A stretch of DNA of 64,000 nucleotides from Methylobacter sp. (GCF_030680395.1 NZ_JAUXVR010000034.1:1-64000), one strand, 5' to 3'; positions 9,150 to 19,183 are shown, counted from the first letter of the stretch. Notes: generated by a model not told the origin, from the sequence alone. Made by a program: numbers and translations.

Positions 9150-12100
9150 ATGAAAATACTTAATATTCAGTTTAAAAATATCAACTCATTGGAAGGCGAG
9201 AACCGGATTGATTTTGAACAATCGCCTTTTTCAGATACCGGGGTTTTTGCCATTACCGGCCCTAACGGCTCGGGAAAATCCAGTATTTTAGATGCCATTA
9301 CGCTGGGCTTGTATGGGGAGACTTTTCGTTTTGATCGGCCAGCCGGACATGTGATGACCAAACACACGGCTGAGTCCTTTTCGGAAATTGAATTTGTTCT
9401 GGATAAAGTAAAATACCGGTCCAGCTGGCATGCGCAACGGCGTGATGCGGATCCGGAGGGTGAATTAACCCCGCCTGAAATGAAATTGACCCGCTTGAGT
9501 GACGACGAAGTGCTGGCGACCACGTCCCAGCAGGTCTGCGCGCGAATTACTGAAATCACCGGGATGAATTTCCGTAATTTCACCCGTTCGATATTGTTGG
9601 CGCAGGGCGATTTTGCGGCATTCCTAAACGCGCTGGACAATGAGCGCATGGATATTCTGGAAAAGATCATCAGTGCCGATATTTATGCGGACTACAGAAA
9701 TGAAATCAATGAAAAAGCCGCTGACGCGCAACAACGCCTGGATTATTTAAAACAGGATTTGTCGATTATACCGTTCATGGACCCCGAAAAGCTGGAAGCC
9801 TGCGAACATGATTTGATCGATTTTATTGACCAGACGGCCGAGTTGCAAGAGGAGCAAAGCAACCTGAAGCAGCAGCAAGCCTCGCTGCATAATGTGTTGA
9901 CCCTGCAAAACCGGATTGCCGACCAGGAAAAAAATCTGCAACAGACCAAAGCGCTGTCAGAAAGCGAGCAGCAAAAACTGAATCAGCTGACGATGGCCCG
10001 GGACGCCTTGCTGTTTAAGGATGATGTGCAGGTGATTAAGGAAAAGAATCACGAAATTCATCAGAGCAAAGCAATACTGGCGGATTTTCGGGGCGAACTT
10101 AAACAGATACAAGACCATGTCGGCGCCGATAAAACGGCTCCTGATAGATTGTCCCATAAATCGGTTACCGAACAAGGGCAAATCTTATCCGAAATTAAGG
10201 CACAGATAGGTCAGCTGAGTGCTCAGCGACAATCGGAATCAGACTTATGGCAATCTTTAGTCATACAGATTGATGATAAAACATCCAATCTTGCCAATGT
10301 GTCGAAATGGCTGGAAGAGCATGTCGCGGATGAATCTTTGCTGGCAAGTTTTCCCGAAACAGGTCGATTAAAAAACCTCCGGACTGAACTGATCGAACTG
10401 AAAGAAAAACAAAAAACATTCACCAAGTGGTCCAAAAATACGACGGCATCGCTGAAAAACAACAATTCTGCCATTGCGCAGGAAAATAAAAGAATTGCCG
10501 AATTAAAACACAAGTTACCGCTGGCAAAAAAGGCCCTGGAAGAACTGGCGCAGGGCAAAAATCTGGCTGAACTTGAGGACTTTAGGCAAGAGCAACAAGA
10601 GCGGGTTAAGGATTTCAGGGAACTCTATACTCTGGCTGTAACTTACCAAAAACTGACCAAAAGCGGTTTTAGTTTTTTCGGTTTCTTTGACCGTAAAGAG
10701 CAGCCGAATCATGATATTGAGGAACTGGAGTCTGAACTCGCCTCTTTAAAACAGGAAATAAGCCGGGAAGAGAATATTAAGCTCACGCTGGAAATGGCTG
10801 TTTTCCGTGAATCATTGCTAAGAAAAATGGCCCCGGACCGGCAGCATCTTGTCGATGGCGAGCCTTGCTTTTTATGTGGTGCGGCGAAGCATCCCTATGT
10901 CGAGCATCCACCGAAAGCTGCCAATTCTCAACAGGCCTTAACGGATCAAAAGGCGAGAATAAAAGCCTTAATGACAGCTGTCGGCAAGCTGGAACAACAG
11001 CTTAAAACCACTCGAAAACAGGCAGAAAAAAATCAGGCCAATCAGACAGAACAGATCAAGATCAACTCCCAATGGCAAACCTTGTCTAACCGGCTCAACA
11101 CGGCGAGCGAAGACCTGAAAATCAATAAACCAGGCCTGATGCAACACCGGTTAAAGACCGAAATAAGCGCATTAAAAACCATTACCGCCGTAATTGCCGA
11201 CTATCGAAACAAACAGACCGGTATCGACCAACTGGAAGCCTTGATTGCCAAGGGCGAAGCTGCTGTTGAACGCTTACAGTTAACCTCCCGGCAACTGGAA
11301 GCCGAATGGCAGGAGCGTCCAAAGGAAGGGATCGATTACGATGCCGCATTGGCTACCTGTCAGCAAGAAGAACAACAACTCACCGACAAGGTAGTTGCAC
11401 AACTAGCCTTGCTCGGCGAAAAAATGCCCGCTAAAGGCAAAGAAGATGCATTGTTTGACCGGCTGAATGCGCGTCGCCAGGATTATCAAAGCTATGCTTT
11501 TCGTCAAAAAAGCTTAACCGAGGAACTGGAAGTATTGAAGGCAAAAGCGGACCATTGCCAAGTTGAAATAACCGCATGTAATGAAAAACTTGAGCGTTAC
11601 AACCAGCAATTACAAAGCGAAGAAATCGTCGGCCTGCATTTGGCATTGATTGAAAAGCAAAAACTGATCGCCGACAAGGAACAGCTTATTACCCGGCAGG
11701 AAGCCGAGCTCGACGTGTTGAAACGGGCCTTGCAAGACAACATAAAGGGAACCCAATTTACCAGCCTGCATGAGCTGACTGAAGTACTGGAGCTACTGCA
11801 ACATCAGCCGGAACTGGAGCGGCATCTGGCAGAACTGGAACAGGAGATTGACGCTAAAACCATAGAGCTGGAAAAAAGCCGATTTGAGCTGGAGGCTGAA
11901 AATACGCTGGTTGCAACGCAACTGAGTTCTGAGCAACTGAATGCCCAACTGAAAAGTGTGACCGAGAAACTGGCGATAGCCGATCTGGAAGCGCAACGTC
12001 TGAAACGGTTGTTGAACGAGCAAAAACAGCTTAAACAGAAGGCCGATGCAGTCTTGGTTCAATTACAGGATCAACAAGAAGTTGCCCGTCTATGCAAGGC

Positions 12101-12593
12101 CGAAGCCGCTCAGATAGCAGAGGAAAGCGGCATGGCTTTCCGTCGTCGGGTCCAACAGCGGATAGCCGATCAGCTATTGTCCCAAACCAATGCCGTGTTG
12201 GAAAAAGTCAGCGGCCGTTACTATCTGCGGAAAATACCCACTGAGCAGGGCTTGGCCTTGGAAATTGAAGATACTTATCAAAATAATGCGCGCCGACTGC
12301 CCAAGACCTTGTCCGGCGGCGAGAGCTTTGTGGTGAGCCTGGCGCTGGCGCTGGGACTGTCGGAATTGGCCAATAGCGGCAAGTCCGTGGATTCGTTATT
12401 TCTCGATGAAGGCTTTGGCAACCTGGACGCGGAAACGCTTTACACGGTCATCAGCACTCTGGAAGGCCTGCATACCCACGGAAAAACCGTCGGCGTTATT
12501 TCTCATGTTGAAGGTGTGCAAAAACGCTTTAAAGCCCAGCTGCAAGTGGTCAAAAAACCTAACGGCATGGGGATGTTGAAGCAGGTGTCATAG
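9150..12593 (+). CDS. sbcC: Exonuclease SbcC (Rad50-like SMC ATPase)
   Basis: A 1147-residue structural-maintenance-type ATPase. The Walker A GPNGSGKS is at residues 37-44. Long coiled coils flank a zinc-hook CFLC at 573-576. The ABC signature LSGGES is near residue 1053 and Walker B LFLDEGFG near 1083. With SbcD it forms the Mre11/Rad50-type nuclease that opens DNA hairpins and blocked ends. The chosen ATG starts exactly at the conserved MKILNIQFKNINSLEG. An in-frame ATG at 9102 adds 16 unlikely residues. No sbcD is adjacent on either side, which is unusual because the two are normally one operon. Confidence 0.93.
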   Translation: MKILNIQFKNINSLEGENRIDFEQSPFSDTGVFAITGPNGSGKSSILDAITLGLYGETFRFDRPAGHVMTKHTAESFSEIEFVLDKVKYRSSWHAQRRDADPEGELTPPEMKLTRLSDDEVLATTSQQVCARITEITGMNFRNFTRSILLAQGDFAAFLNALDNERMDILEKIISADIYADYRNEINEKAADAQQRLDYLKQDLSIIPFMDPEKLEACEHDLIDFIDQTAELQEEQSNLKQQQASLHNVLTLQNRIADQEKNLQQTKALSESEQQKLNQLTMARDALLFKDDVQVIKEKNHEIHQSKAILADFRGELKQIQDHVGADKTAPDRLSHKSVTEQGQILSEIKAQIGQLSAQRQSESDLWQSLVIQIDDKTSNLANVSKWLEEHVADESLLASFPETGRLKNLRTELIELKEKQKTFTKWSKNTTASLKNNNSAIAQENKRIAELKHKLPLAKKALEELAQGKNLAELEDFRQEQQERVKDFRELYTLAVTYQKLTKSGFSFFGFFDRKEQPNHDIEELESELASLKQEISREENIKLTLEMAVFRESLLRKMAPDRQHLVDGEPCFLCGAAKHPYVEHPPKAANSQQALTDQKARIKALMTAVGKLEQQLKTTRKQAEKNQANQTEQIKINSQWQTLSNRLNTASEDLKINKPGLMQHRLKTEISALKTITAVIADYRNKQTGIDQLEALIAKGEAAVERLQLTSRQLEAEWQERPKEGIDYDAALATCQQEEQQLTDKVVAQLALLGEKMPAKGKEDALFDRLNARRQDYQSYAFRQKSLTEELEVLKAKADHCQVEITACNEKLERYNQQLQSEEIVGLHLALIEKQKLIADKEQLITRQEAELDVLKRALQDNIKGTQFTSLHELTEVLELLQHQPELERHLAELEQEIDAKTIELEKSRFELEAENTLVATQLSSEQLNAQLKSVTEKLAIADLEAQRLKRLLNEQKQLKQKADAVLVQLQDQQEVARLCKAEAAQIAEESGMAFRRRVQQRIADQLLSQTNAVLEKVSGRYYLRKIPTEQGLALEIEDTYQNNARRLPKTLSGGESFVVSLALALGLSELANSGKSVDSLFLDEGFGNLDAETLYTVISTLEGLHTHGKTVGVISHVEGVQKRFKAQLQVVKKPNGMGMLKQVS

Positions 12594-12699
12594 CCTCTCC
12601 TCTGCAGGACGGAGTAATTTAGCCCCGCCCTGTCCTTGAATGAGGCACACATGCAACACTTTTTAACGGCGCTTGTCGCCTGAGTCTGCCATAAGGCGA

Positions 12700-13347
12700 T
12701 TAATCGCCGAATTTGATCGAAGTCACAATTTGCTGCAAAGCCGGACGGCATTCTTCAAAGTGCTCGGTTTCCGCAGCGGCCATCATGTTGATGTAATAGT
12801 TCTGCCGATCGTAAGCTTGATAAATAATGCGTTGGTGGCCTCCGGCCTGACCTTTTTCGGTTAGCTCCCAACCCCGTGTAAAACGCACTTTTTTGCCTTT
12901 TTCCATGCCTGATTCATCGCGGCGCTTGGCGGAAAGGTTTTTATCGATCTTGATGTCTTTCTTGGCGCTGTCTAAAGAAGCTTTAACCGAGGCTTCCGCA
13001 GGAAAATCCGTTTGCATTCGCGTCATATTAAACTGAAAACTACATGTTTTGGTCAGCGGCTCCTGCATGAACAAAACCGTATCGGAATTAACATCCCCGC
13101 TTTGCTTCGACCAACCAGCCGGTATAACAAAAGAGAAATTGCGGTCTTTATTTTTGTAAGTTACCGCTTCAGTGGACCCCGTCGAACCGCCCGCCGCAGC
13201 CTGCGGCGGCACTGCGGATGAAGCAGGGTTAAGCGCTTGATTAAGAAGACCCTGCCCTACATTAGCGGAGTTACACCCCACCAAAAGGAAAGAGCATGCT
13301 AAGGTTGTTACTCCGGCCGAAAATAATACTTTCTTATTATTATTCAT
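12700..13347 (-). CDS. Putative lipoprotein of unknown function
   Basis: A 215-residue protein with a charged MNNNKK start, a hydrophobic stretch and the lipobox LLVGC, so it should be lipidated at Cys25 and face the periplasm. A Gly/Ser/Ala-rich linker to about residue 60 precedes a globular part beginning YKNKDRNFSFVIPAGW, which resembles the small PsbP/DUF1795-like fold where a stress or resistance lipoprotein reads 'F.I.VP.GW'. That resemblance is weak. It ends about 105 bases from the convergent sbcC. Confidence 0.75.
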   Translation of the reverse strand: MNNNKKVLFSAGVTTLACSFLLVGCNSANVGQGLLNQALNPASSAVPPQAAAGGSTGSTEAVTYKNKDRNFSFVIPAGWSKQSGDVNSDTVLFMQEPLTKTCSFQFNMTRMQTDFPAEASVKASLDSAKKDIKIDKNLSAKRRDESGMEKGKKVRFTRGWELTEKGQAGGHQRIIYQAYDRQNYYINMMAAAETEHFEECRPALQQIVTSIKFGD

Positions 13348-13518
13348 TATTAATTTCCTTAAAATTATCGTTTTTTGAAGATTTTACAGCAAACGGAATT
13401 TAAACCTTTTTTGAGCCACTGACTAGTTTTTATCTTGCCAATACGGTTGCATTCGCAGCCGAAAAGGCGGACCGCCACCCAAAGCAAAAGTCGGGGCAAA
13501 GCTTAGTCTCGCCAGCCA

Positions 13519-14862
13519 TCACGACAAATAAACACTCCATTTCATCCCGCCCAGCACTTCACTCTTTTTGCCTTCCAACAGCCCGCCTAACAAGGCGACT
13601 AATTCGTAAACAACGGCCATGCCGATACCATGTCCATGAATATTTTCGTCGGCGCGGACGCCTCTTTTTAAAATTTCAGCCAGTTTTCCGGCAGGAATTC
13701 CAGGTCCGTCGTCTTCAATCTCCAACAAGACCGAAAAATTCCGCCTGCCCTTGCGTTCATTCAGAGAAACGTTGACTTTCACGGTGTTACGACACCACTT
13801 GCAGGCGTTATCCATCAGGTTCCCGGCTATTTCGTACAGGTCGCCTTCGTCATAATAAATCAGGCTTTGTTCCGGCACAGTTATATCGAAAACTATGTTT
13901 TTATCGATATAAACTTTGCCCAGCGATGCGCTTATTTTATTTATAATCATCGATAAATCGACTGTGCCGGTGGTTTTATGCTCCCCTTTTGCCGCTGCCC
14001 GCTGTAATTGATACTCAACGATTTCATCCATACGGAGAATCTGTTCTTTTACCGTCTCCTTATTAACGCTGAAAGACTCGGCGCAGCCGCGTAATATCGA
14101 CAACGGCGTTTTCAGACTGTGCGCCAGATCCGCCAGAGCATTGCGATAACGCTCCAGATGCGCCCGCTCACTGTTGATGAAGGCGTTAAGATTACCGGCC
14201 AAACTTTCCAGTTCCGTTGCATAGTCGCCGTCTAAATGGGTTTTACGTCCTTTTTCTATCGCCTCAAGATCTTTTACGATCATCCGCAAAGGCTTTATGC
14301 TCCAGCGCAATAAGGCCAGCTGAATAAATATCAACACCAGGCCTAGAGCCAGTAGCCAGACTCTTAAGGTTTCTCTAAACCGCTCCACCTGATTGCCGAC
14401 AAACTGGGCATCTTCAGTCACGGTAAAGATATATTCGCGCTCTATGCCGACTACATTTTTCCAGATGACCGCATAATGCAGCGCGTAACGTCCGTGCTCA
14501 GACAACAAAAAGGCAGAATTGCCTGCGCTTAATTCCGGTGGGAGCGCTACATTGAGTCCGATGGCCGATGGCGAACGCCATACCAGGTTTTTTTTCGCCA
14601 AGTGTATAAAACCGTAAAGACCTGAACCCGGGGTGGCAAACTGCGGCTCGGGCAAATTGGCCGGCATGCTTAACTCACCGGAGTTTTTAAGCTCTGCAGC
14701 CGATAACAGCGAATACACATAAACCTGCAACTTTTCTTTCAATGCCTCTTCGGCGCTCTCACGAAAGCCCTGTTCAAGCACCACCGAAGCCAGCGCAAAA
14801 AATGCAGCGAGCACCAGTCCGGCAGAAACCAGCAATCGAAAGCTTAATGATTTAACCTGCAT
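13519..14862 (-). CDS. PhoQ-like sensor histidine kinase
   Basis: A 447-residue inner-membrane kinase. Helices at about 11-28 and 169-187 bracket a periplasmic sensor of about 140 residues. They are followed by a HAMP-like segment, a HisKA domain with phosphoacceptor His248 (AHSLKTPLSIL) and a HATPase domain with N, G1 and G2 motifs (NLMDNACKW, EIEDDGPGI, GHGIGMAVV). It lies 101 bases downstream of the response regulator gene on the same strand and is its evident partner. The overall layout resembles PhoQ, but the ligand cannot be told from sequence. Confidence 0.88.
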   Translation of the reverse strand: MQVKSLSFRLLVSAGLVLAAFFALASVVLEQGFRESAEEALKEKLQVYVYSLLSAAELKNSGELSMPANLPEPQFATPGSGLYGFIHLAKKNLVWRSPSAIGLNVALPPELSAGNSAFLLSEHGRYALHYAVIWKNVVGIEREYIFTVTEDAQFVGNQVERFRETLRVWLLALGLVLIFIQLALLRWSIKPLRMIVKDLEAIEKGRKTHLDGDYATELESLAGNLNAFINSERAHLERYRNALADLAHSLKTPLSILRGCAESFSVNKETVKEQILRMDEIVEYQLQRAAAKGEHKTTGTVDLSMIINKISASLGKVYIDKNIVFDITVPEQSLIYYDEGDLYEIAGNLMDNACKWCRNTVKVNVSLNERKGRRNFSVLLEIEDDGPGIPAGKLAEILKRGVRADENIHGHGIGMAVVYELVALLGGLLEGKKSEVLGGMKWSVYLS

Positions 14863-14963
14863 TAAAAGCCTTTAGGGATAATCGGGGGGCCATGAGTGCC
14901 TTAACAAATACTCATCAAAAGAACTTACTTTTCATCAGGAAGAAACATTACTTGAGAATCGAA

Positions 14964-15641
14964 TCACTCATGTTTGGCAGAAATCAAATAGCCTCGACCA
15001 CGCAAGGTTTCAATGGGTTTTCGCGTGCCGTCGGGATCAAGTTTTTTTCTCAATCGACCGATAAAAACTTCAAGAACATTGCTGTCCCGGTCAAAGTCTT
15101 CATCATAGATATGCGCGGTCAAAACGGATTTTGAAATCACTTCGCCCTTACGAAACATCAGGTATTCCAGCACCTTGTATTCGTAAGCGGTTAGTTCCTG
15201 TTTGACGCCGGACACTGTGACTTCCTGAGCCACGGTATCCAGTTCAATATTGTCATGGGTTAATACCGGATGGGCCGCTCCGGCTGATCGCCTTATCAAG
15301 GCATTAATCCTGGCCTGCAACTCTTCATAATGAAAAGGCTTAACCAGATAATCATCCGCGCCCGCTTCCAGCCCTTCTACTTTTTCCTGCCAGCGGCTAC
15401 GGGCGGTTAAAATCAGAATGGGGACAGTCACTTTGTCTTTACGCAAGCGCCTGATCAGTTCGATGCCTGAAAAATCGGGCAAACCGATATCGATCACGGC
15501 CGCATCAATCGGATATTCCTTGCCCATGTAATAGCCGTCTCGGCCGGTATTTGCGGTATCAACGGCAAAACCTTTATCGGCAAAGAACTGCTGAATTTGT
15601 TCGCAAAGTTTTACTTCATCTTCAACAACTAGAATGCGCAT
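14964..15641 (-). CDS. OmpR/PhoP-family response regulator
   Basis: A 225-residue two-domain regulator. The receiver domain (1-115) has acidic residues near 8-9, phosphoacceptor Asp51 (VIDIGLPD) and the conserved Lys in YLVKPFHYEEL. The C-terminal winged helix (about 130-222) contains the family motif VLEVFIGRLRKKLDPDG. Length and the RILVVEDE start match PhoP-type regulators. It sits between a PepSY gene upstream and the histidine kinase downstream, all on one strand, as one probable operon. Confidence 0.9.
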   Translation of the reverse strand: MRILVVEDEVKLCEQIQQFFADKGFAVDTANTGRDGYYMGKEYPIDAAVIDIGLPDFSGIELIRRLRKDKVTVPILILTARSRWQEKVEGLEAGADDYLVKPFHYEELQARINALIRRSAGAAHPVLTHDNIELDTVAQEVTVSGVKQELTAYEYKVLEYLMFRKGEVISKSVLTAHIYDEDFDRDSNVLEVFIGRLRKKLDPDGTRKPIETLRGRGYLISAKHE

Positions 15642-15666
15642 GTTTTTCGTCTGTTTATGCGTGAGG

Positions 15667-15921
15667 TTAACTGATTAACTGACCGGTTTCCGCATCAATT
15701 TTATAATACCGGATACGTCCATCGGGGGTCAGCACTTTAATGATGTGTACGGCTTTGCCATCAATTATTTCTGTTTGCGCGCCCAGCACCTTATTGTAGG
15801 TGCCTTCGATTATTTGCTTGGTAGCATCATCCAAACTGATGGTTGCCAGCTGGTTATTATCTGCAAAACAGCTATTGGAAAATAACCAGGCAACTATAAC
15901 CACTTTAATCAAATTTCGCAT
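15667..15921 (-). CDS. PepSY-domain secreted protein
   Basis: An 84-residue protein with a cleavable signal peptide (MRNLIKVVIVAWLFSNSCFA, cleavage likely after the last Ala). A single PepSY domain follows: ISLDDATKQIIEGTYNKVLGAQTEIIDGKAVHIIKVLTPDGRIRYYKIDAETGQLI. PepSY modules are periplasmic and often sit beside OmpR-type two-component systems, as a sensor accessory or target. It is 25 bases upstream of the response regulator. The ATG at 15921 is preferred over a TTG two codons earlier, and no strong ribosome site is visible for either. Confidence 0.8.
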   Translation of the reverse strand: MRNLIKVVIVAWLFSNSCFADNNQLATISLDDATKQIIEGTYNKVLGAQTEIIDGKAVHIIKVLTPDGRIRYYKIDAETGQLIS

Positions 15922-16111
15922 GGACAATCCAAAGCCAGGGTAATTAACTAAAAATCTTTTAACTTTTCCACTTACCGCGAAGTTTATGCTTTTCCCGGCA
16001 ATTGCTCCTGTAGTCGTTCGAGCTGTTCGTGGTAATTAATAGAAATTCATCTTTTTTAATGTGTCGAGCGACAAAGATTTTAACCCATCACCCTGAATCG
16101 ACACTGAACCT

Positions 16112-17077
16112 TTAGCGCAACGACACGCCCTGAACCAGGCTGCCGATGACTTGCCCGAAGGATGCACCCAACTTGCCTGCAATTTTATCGATCAAATGTT
16201 CCTGCCGACTGAAATCAACCTGTGTTTCCGCGCCGATGAGCTCCTTGGCGACGTAATCCTGATTGCCGACGCCGTCAACGATACCCAGTTTCACGCCTTC
16301 TTCACCGGTCCAGACCAGTCCTGAGAACATGTCGGGATTTTCTTTAAGCCGGTCGCCGCGACCGGCTTTCACCGCGCCGATAAATTGCTGATGCACTTGA
16401 TTTAGCAGGCCCTGTATATACTGCGTTTCGTCTTCTTTGGATGGCGAAAAAGGATCGAGCATGGCTTTATGTGCGCCTGCGGTGAACAACCGGCGTTCCA
16501 CGCCCAGCTTTTGCATGCCATCGACAAACCCGAAGCCATCCATAAGCACGCCTATAGAACCAACCAGACTGGAGGGATTAACAAAAATCTTGTCACTGGC
16601 CGATACGATAAAATAACAGCCGGATGCACAAATATCGCTGACCACTGCATAAATCGGCAAATCAGGGTGCTCTTTTTTAGTTTTCCTGATTTCCTCATAC
16701 ACATAAGACGACTGCACGGGGCTGCCGCCGGGCGAGTTGGCATGCAGAATAATGCCTTTGGTGTGCTTGTCTTTGACCGCATTTCTCAAGCTTTCGATAA
16801 TGCTGTCTGCATTGGCGTCTTTGCCTTCGGCAATCATGCCGACCACATCGATAACGGCAGTATGATCTTTACTGTCACCGCCAATGTCCTGACTAAATTT
16901 TGGATACATAGCCACGCCGAACACCGCGATCAAATACACAAACATCAAGCTCTTAAAAAAAACGCTCCAACGCCTTGCTCTTGTTTGCTCGGTGACTGCC
17001 GCCAGCGCCAGTTTTTCAATAACTTCTCGTTCCCAGCCGGATTCCCGTGTAATTTCTGGTTTGTTCTGATTGTCCAT
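16112..17077 (-). CDS. S49-family peptidase (SppA-like signal peptide peptidase)
   Basis: A 321-residue membrane-anchored protease with a cytoplasmic N-terminus, one helix at about 38-57 and a periplasmic S49 domain. The Ser/Lys dyad is visible as Ser152 (ICASGCYFI) and Lys204 (GAHKAMLDPF). The GSIGVLMDGFGF stretch between them is also typical. It is the short, single-domain form rather than the 600-residue E. coli SppA, and probably clears leftover signal peptides. It is the last gene of a rluC-HAD-S49 operon, with only 6 bases between it and the HAD gene. Confidence 0.9.
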   Translation of the reverse strand: MDNQNKPEITRESGWEREVIEKLALAAVTEQTRARRWSVFFKSLMFVYLIAVFGVAMYPKFSQDIGGDSKDHTAVIDVVGMIAEGKDANADSIIESLRNAVKDKHTKGIILHANSPGGSPVQSSYVYEEIRKTKKEHPDLPIYAVVSDICASGCYFIVSASDKIFVNPSSLVGSIGVLMDGFGFVDGMQKLGVERRLFTAGAHKAMLDPFSPSKEDETQYIQGLLNQVHQQFIGAVKAGRGDRLKENPDMFSGLVWTGEEGVKLGIVDGVGNQDYVAKELIGAETQVDFSRQEHLIDKIAGKLGASFGQVIGSLVQGVSLR

Positions 17078-17083
17078 GCCTTG

Positions 17084-17737
17084 TTAACCTCTAATAATAT
17101 TCAGTAATTCCGCAGGCTGTTGTAAGCACATTAACGGACTGTATCGTTGCAATATGTCTTCCGGATGCGCTCCGCATGACACCGCTATGGATGATATTTG
17201 GGCATTGATCGCCATTTGCAAGTCATGGGTGGAATCACCCACCATTAAACTCCGGTCATTCGCCGACTGAGTATGCTGCATAATCTGATGCAGCATCAGC
17301 GGGTCGGGTTTGGAGGCGGTTTCATCGGAGCAGCGGGTGATGCAAAACAAATCTTCCGTACCTGTGGCCTGCAATGCTTCCTGTAAGCCCGCTCTGGTTT
17401 TACCGGTAGCAACGGCCAGTTGATAACCGGCCTGCTTCAGTTCCACCAACATTTCGTAAACGCCGAGAAATAAATCACTCCTGCCCAGTTGCCGGGACAA
17501 ATAAGTTTGCTGGTAACCAGCAGTCAATCGCGCCAGCGTTTCCTGATCGACGCCGGGAAATAGCGTACTACAGGCGTTGCTAATGCTCAGCCCAATCACA
17601 TCTCTTGCCGCCTGAGGCTCGGGAACGTCGCAATCACATTGCACCGCCGCCGTTTGCAGGCAATGTACGATCCAATCTATCGAATCGATCAGGGTGCCGT
17701 CCCAGTCAAATATGATTAAATCAAACCTGTTCTTCAT
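17084..17737 (-). CDS. HAD-superfamily hydrolase (phosphoglycolate phosphatase-like)
   Basis: A 217-residue soluble phosphatase. Motif I is FDWDGTLIDS near residue 9, motif II ends in VATGKT, motif III Lys is in ASKPDP, and motif IV is MVGDSTHDL. The cap insertion is of the Gph/YjjG-like type. The true substrate is unknown. The start overlaps the end of rluC by 17 bases, so translational coupling is likely. The same rluC-HAD-S49 peptidase order is found in other gammaproteobacteria. Confidence 0.88.
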   Translation of the reverse strand: MKNRFDLIIFDWDGTLIDSIDWIVHCLQTAAVQCDCDVPEPQAARDVIGLSISNACSTLFPGVDQETLARLTAGYQQTYLSRQLGRSDLFLGVYEMLVELKQAGYQLAVATGKTRAGLQEALQATGTEDLFCITRCSDETASKPDPLMLHQIMQHTQSANDRSLMVGDSTHDLQMAINAQISSIAVSCGAHPEDILQRYSPLMCLQQPAELLNIIRG

Positions 17738-18680
17738 GTTTTAACAAATCTTCCAATTGCTGTGGCAAAGGCGCCAAAATGGTGAGCGGCGCCCCGGTAA
17801 CAGGGTGCTGAAATTTTAGCTTTTCCGCATGCAGGAACATGCGCTTATAGCCTCGGCCTTTAAATCCGCGATTAATTTCATCTCGCCCATAACGTTCGTC
17901 ACCGACGATCGGATGCCCAAGACTCGCGGCGTGAACGCGTATTTGATGGGTGCGTCCGGTTTTTGGCGAGGCCTCAACCAGCGTTGAATCGCTAAATATT
18001 TTCAGGCGCCGAAACAGCGTCTCCGCCTCTTTACCGGATTGACTGATCACAACCATACGTTCGCCGCCTTTGCTGACATTTTTCAGCAAGGGCGCGGTCA
18101 CAATCAGTTTCTTCCTTGCCCACTGCCCTGCCAGCAAGGCCAGATAGGTTTTGTGGATGTGATTGTCGCGAAACAGTTCGTGCAAAAGTTTCAGGGCACT
18201 GCGCTTTTTGGCAATGATCAGACAGCCGGAGGTATCTTTATCAAGCCGATGCACCAGCTCTAAAAAATGCGCTTCCGGTCTTATCAGACGCAGTCCTTCG
18301 ATAATGCCGGAACTGACGCCGCTACCGCCATGCACAGCAAAACCGGCCGGTTTGTTGACGATCAGAAAACCTTCATCTTCAAACAAAATGCCATGTTGCA
18401 ATGCCGCTTGCAAACCCTGAGGTACATACGATTCTTCGCTACGTTCGGCCACTCTGACCGGAGGAATTCTGACTATATCGCCTGTAACCAGACGGTACTT
18501 AACATCGACGCGACCCTTATTAACCCTCACTTCACCTTTACGAACGATCCGGTAAATTCGGCTTTTAGGGACGCCCTTCAAGCGGGCAATTAAAAAATTA
18601 TCCAATCGTTGATCGCAATTCTCTTCGGTAATTTCGACCAGTTGAACTTTGGGTGTTACGCTTTTTTCTTCACTATTCAT
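17721..18680 (-). CDS. rluC: 23S rRNA pseudouridine synthase RluC
   Basis: A 319-residue enzyme that converts uridines in 23S rRNA (955, 2504 and 2580 in E. coli) to pseudouridine. The N-terminal S4 RNA-binding domain (about 20-80, QRLDNFLIARLKGVPKSRIYRIVRKGEVRVNKGR) precedes the RluA-family catalytic domain. That domain carries HRLDKDTSGCLI with the catalytic Asp, followed by KTGRTHQIRVHAASLGHPIVGDERYG. It is divergent from rne, the arrangement typical of gammaproteobacteria. Confidence 0.94.
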   Translation of the reverse strand: MNSEEKSVTPKVQLVEITEENCDQRLDNFLIARLKGVPKSRIYRIVRKGEVRVNKGRVDVKYRLVTGDIVRIPPVRVAERSEESYVPQGLQAALQHGILFEDEGFLIVNKPAGFAVHGGSGVSSGIIEGLRLIRPEAHFLELVHRLDKDTSGCLIIAKKRSALKLLHELFRDNHIHKTYLALLAGQWARKKLIVTAPLLKNVSKGGERMVVISQSGKEAETLFRRLKIFSDSTLVEASPKTGRTHQIRVHAASLGHPIVGDERYGRDEINRGFKGRGYKRMFLHAEKLKFQHPVTGAPLTILAPLPQQLEDLLKHEEQV

Positions 18681-19183
18681 AGTGTAAATAATACCAGCAT
18701 CTGATTATGATTGATTCTTTAAATTGATGTATAGCAATAAGATTGCTATATTAAGCAAGTTTTTAATATAAAAAAACATGCTTTTGCTCTGCGGTTTTTG
18801 CTAACAAAACTGCCTTGGAGCATTACTCGATGATGATTGACGTAGCGATTAATTACCACGCTGACTCATCATTGTAAGATTTTCGGGTTCATCGTTCGAC
18901 CCTAGACGAACGATTTATAACTCCTGTTTAAGACGGAATTTACAACCAAGACTGAAAAAAGAATATTTATTTGCTTAGACTCTGTCCGTGCAACTATCCA
19001 CGGTCTTCACCTAAGTGAAGAGCGGGATACCGACTACAACACACAGAAACGGAACATTAAAACCGTAAAAACTAAGTTATGTAGGAGCGGCTTTAGCAGT
19101 CTCCTCTACAACAAACACGATGACCCAAACCAGTCTGTTCAGTAAAGTCTGACCGTGGAGCAGGAAACAACAAGGAATATTGA
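18681..19183 (+). promoter_or_regulatory. rluC-rne divergent intergenic region with long rne leader
   Basis: This 503-base region has no credible gene. It must hold the promoters for both genes and a long rne 5' leader. RNase E autoregulates through its structured 5' UTR in E. coli. Visible potential hairpins are tagcaataagattgcta near 18733 and ttcacctaagtgaag at about 19007-19021. A shared repeat-like element, gtaggagcggctttagc with ctcctctac, lies around 19081-19110. CAAGGA lies 12-17 bases before the rne ATG. No sequence match to the known rne hp2 element was attempted. Confidence 0.4.

Noticed and set aside
8891-9163. 90-codon plus-strand frame between aas and sbcC
   Set aside because: It overlaps the sbcC start out of frame, has an odd Cys/Ser-rich composition and no ribosome site.
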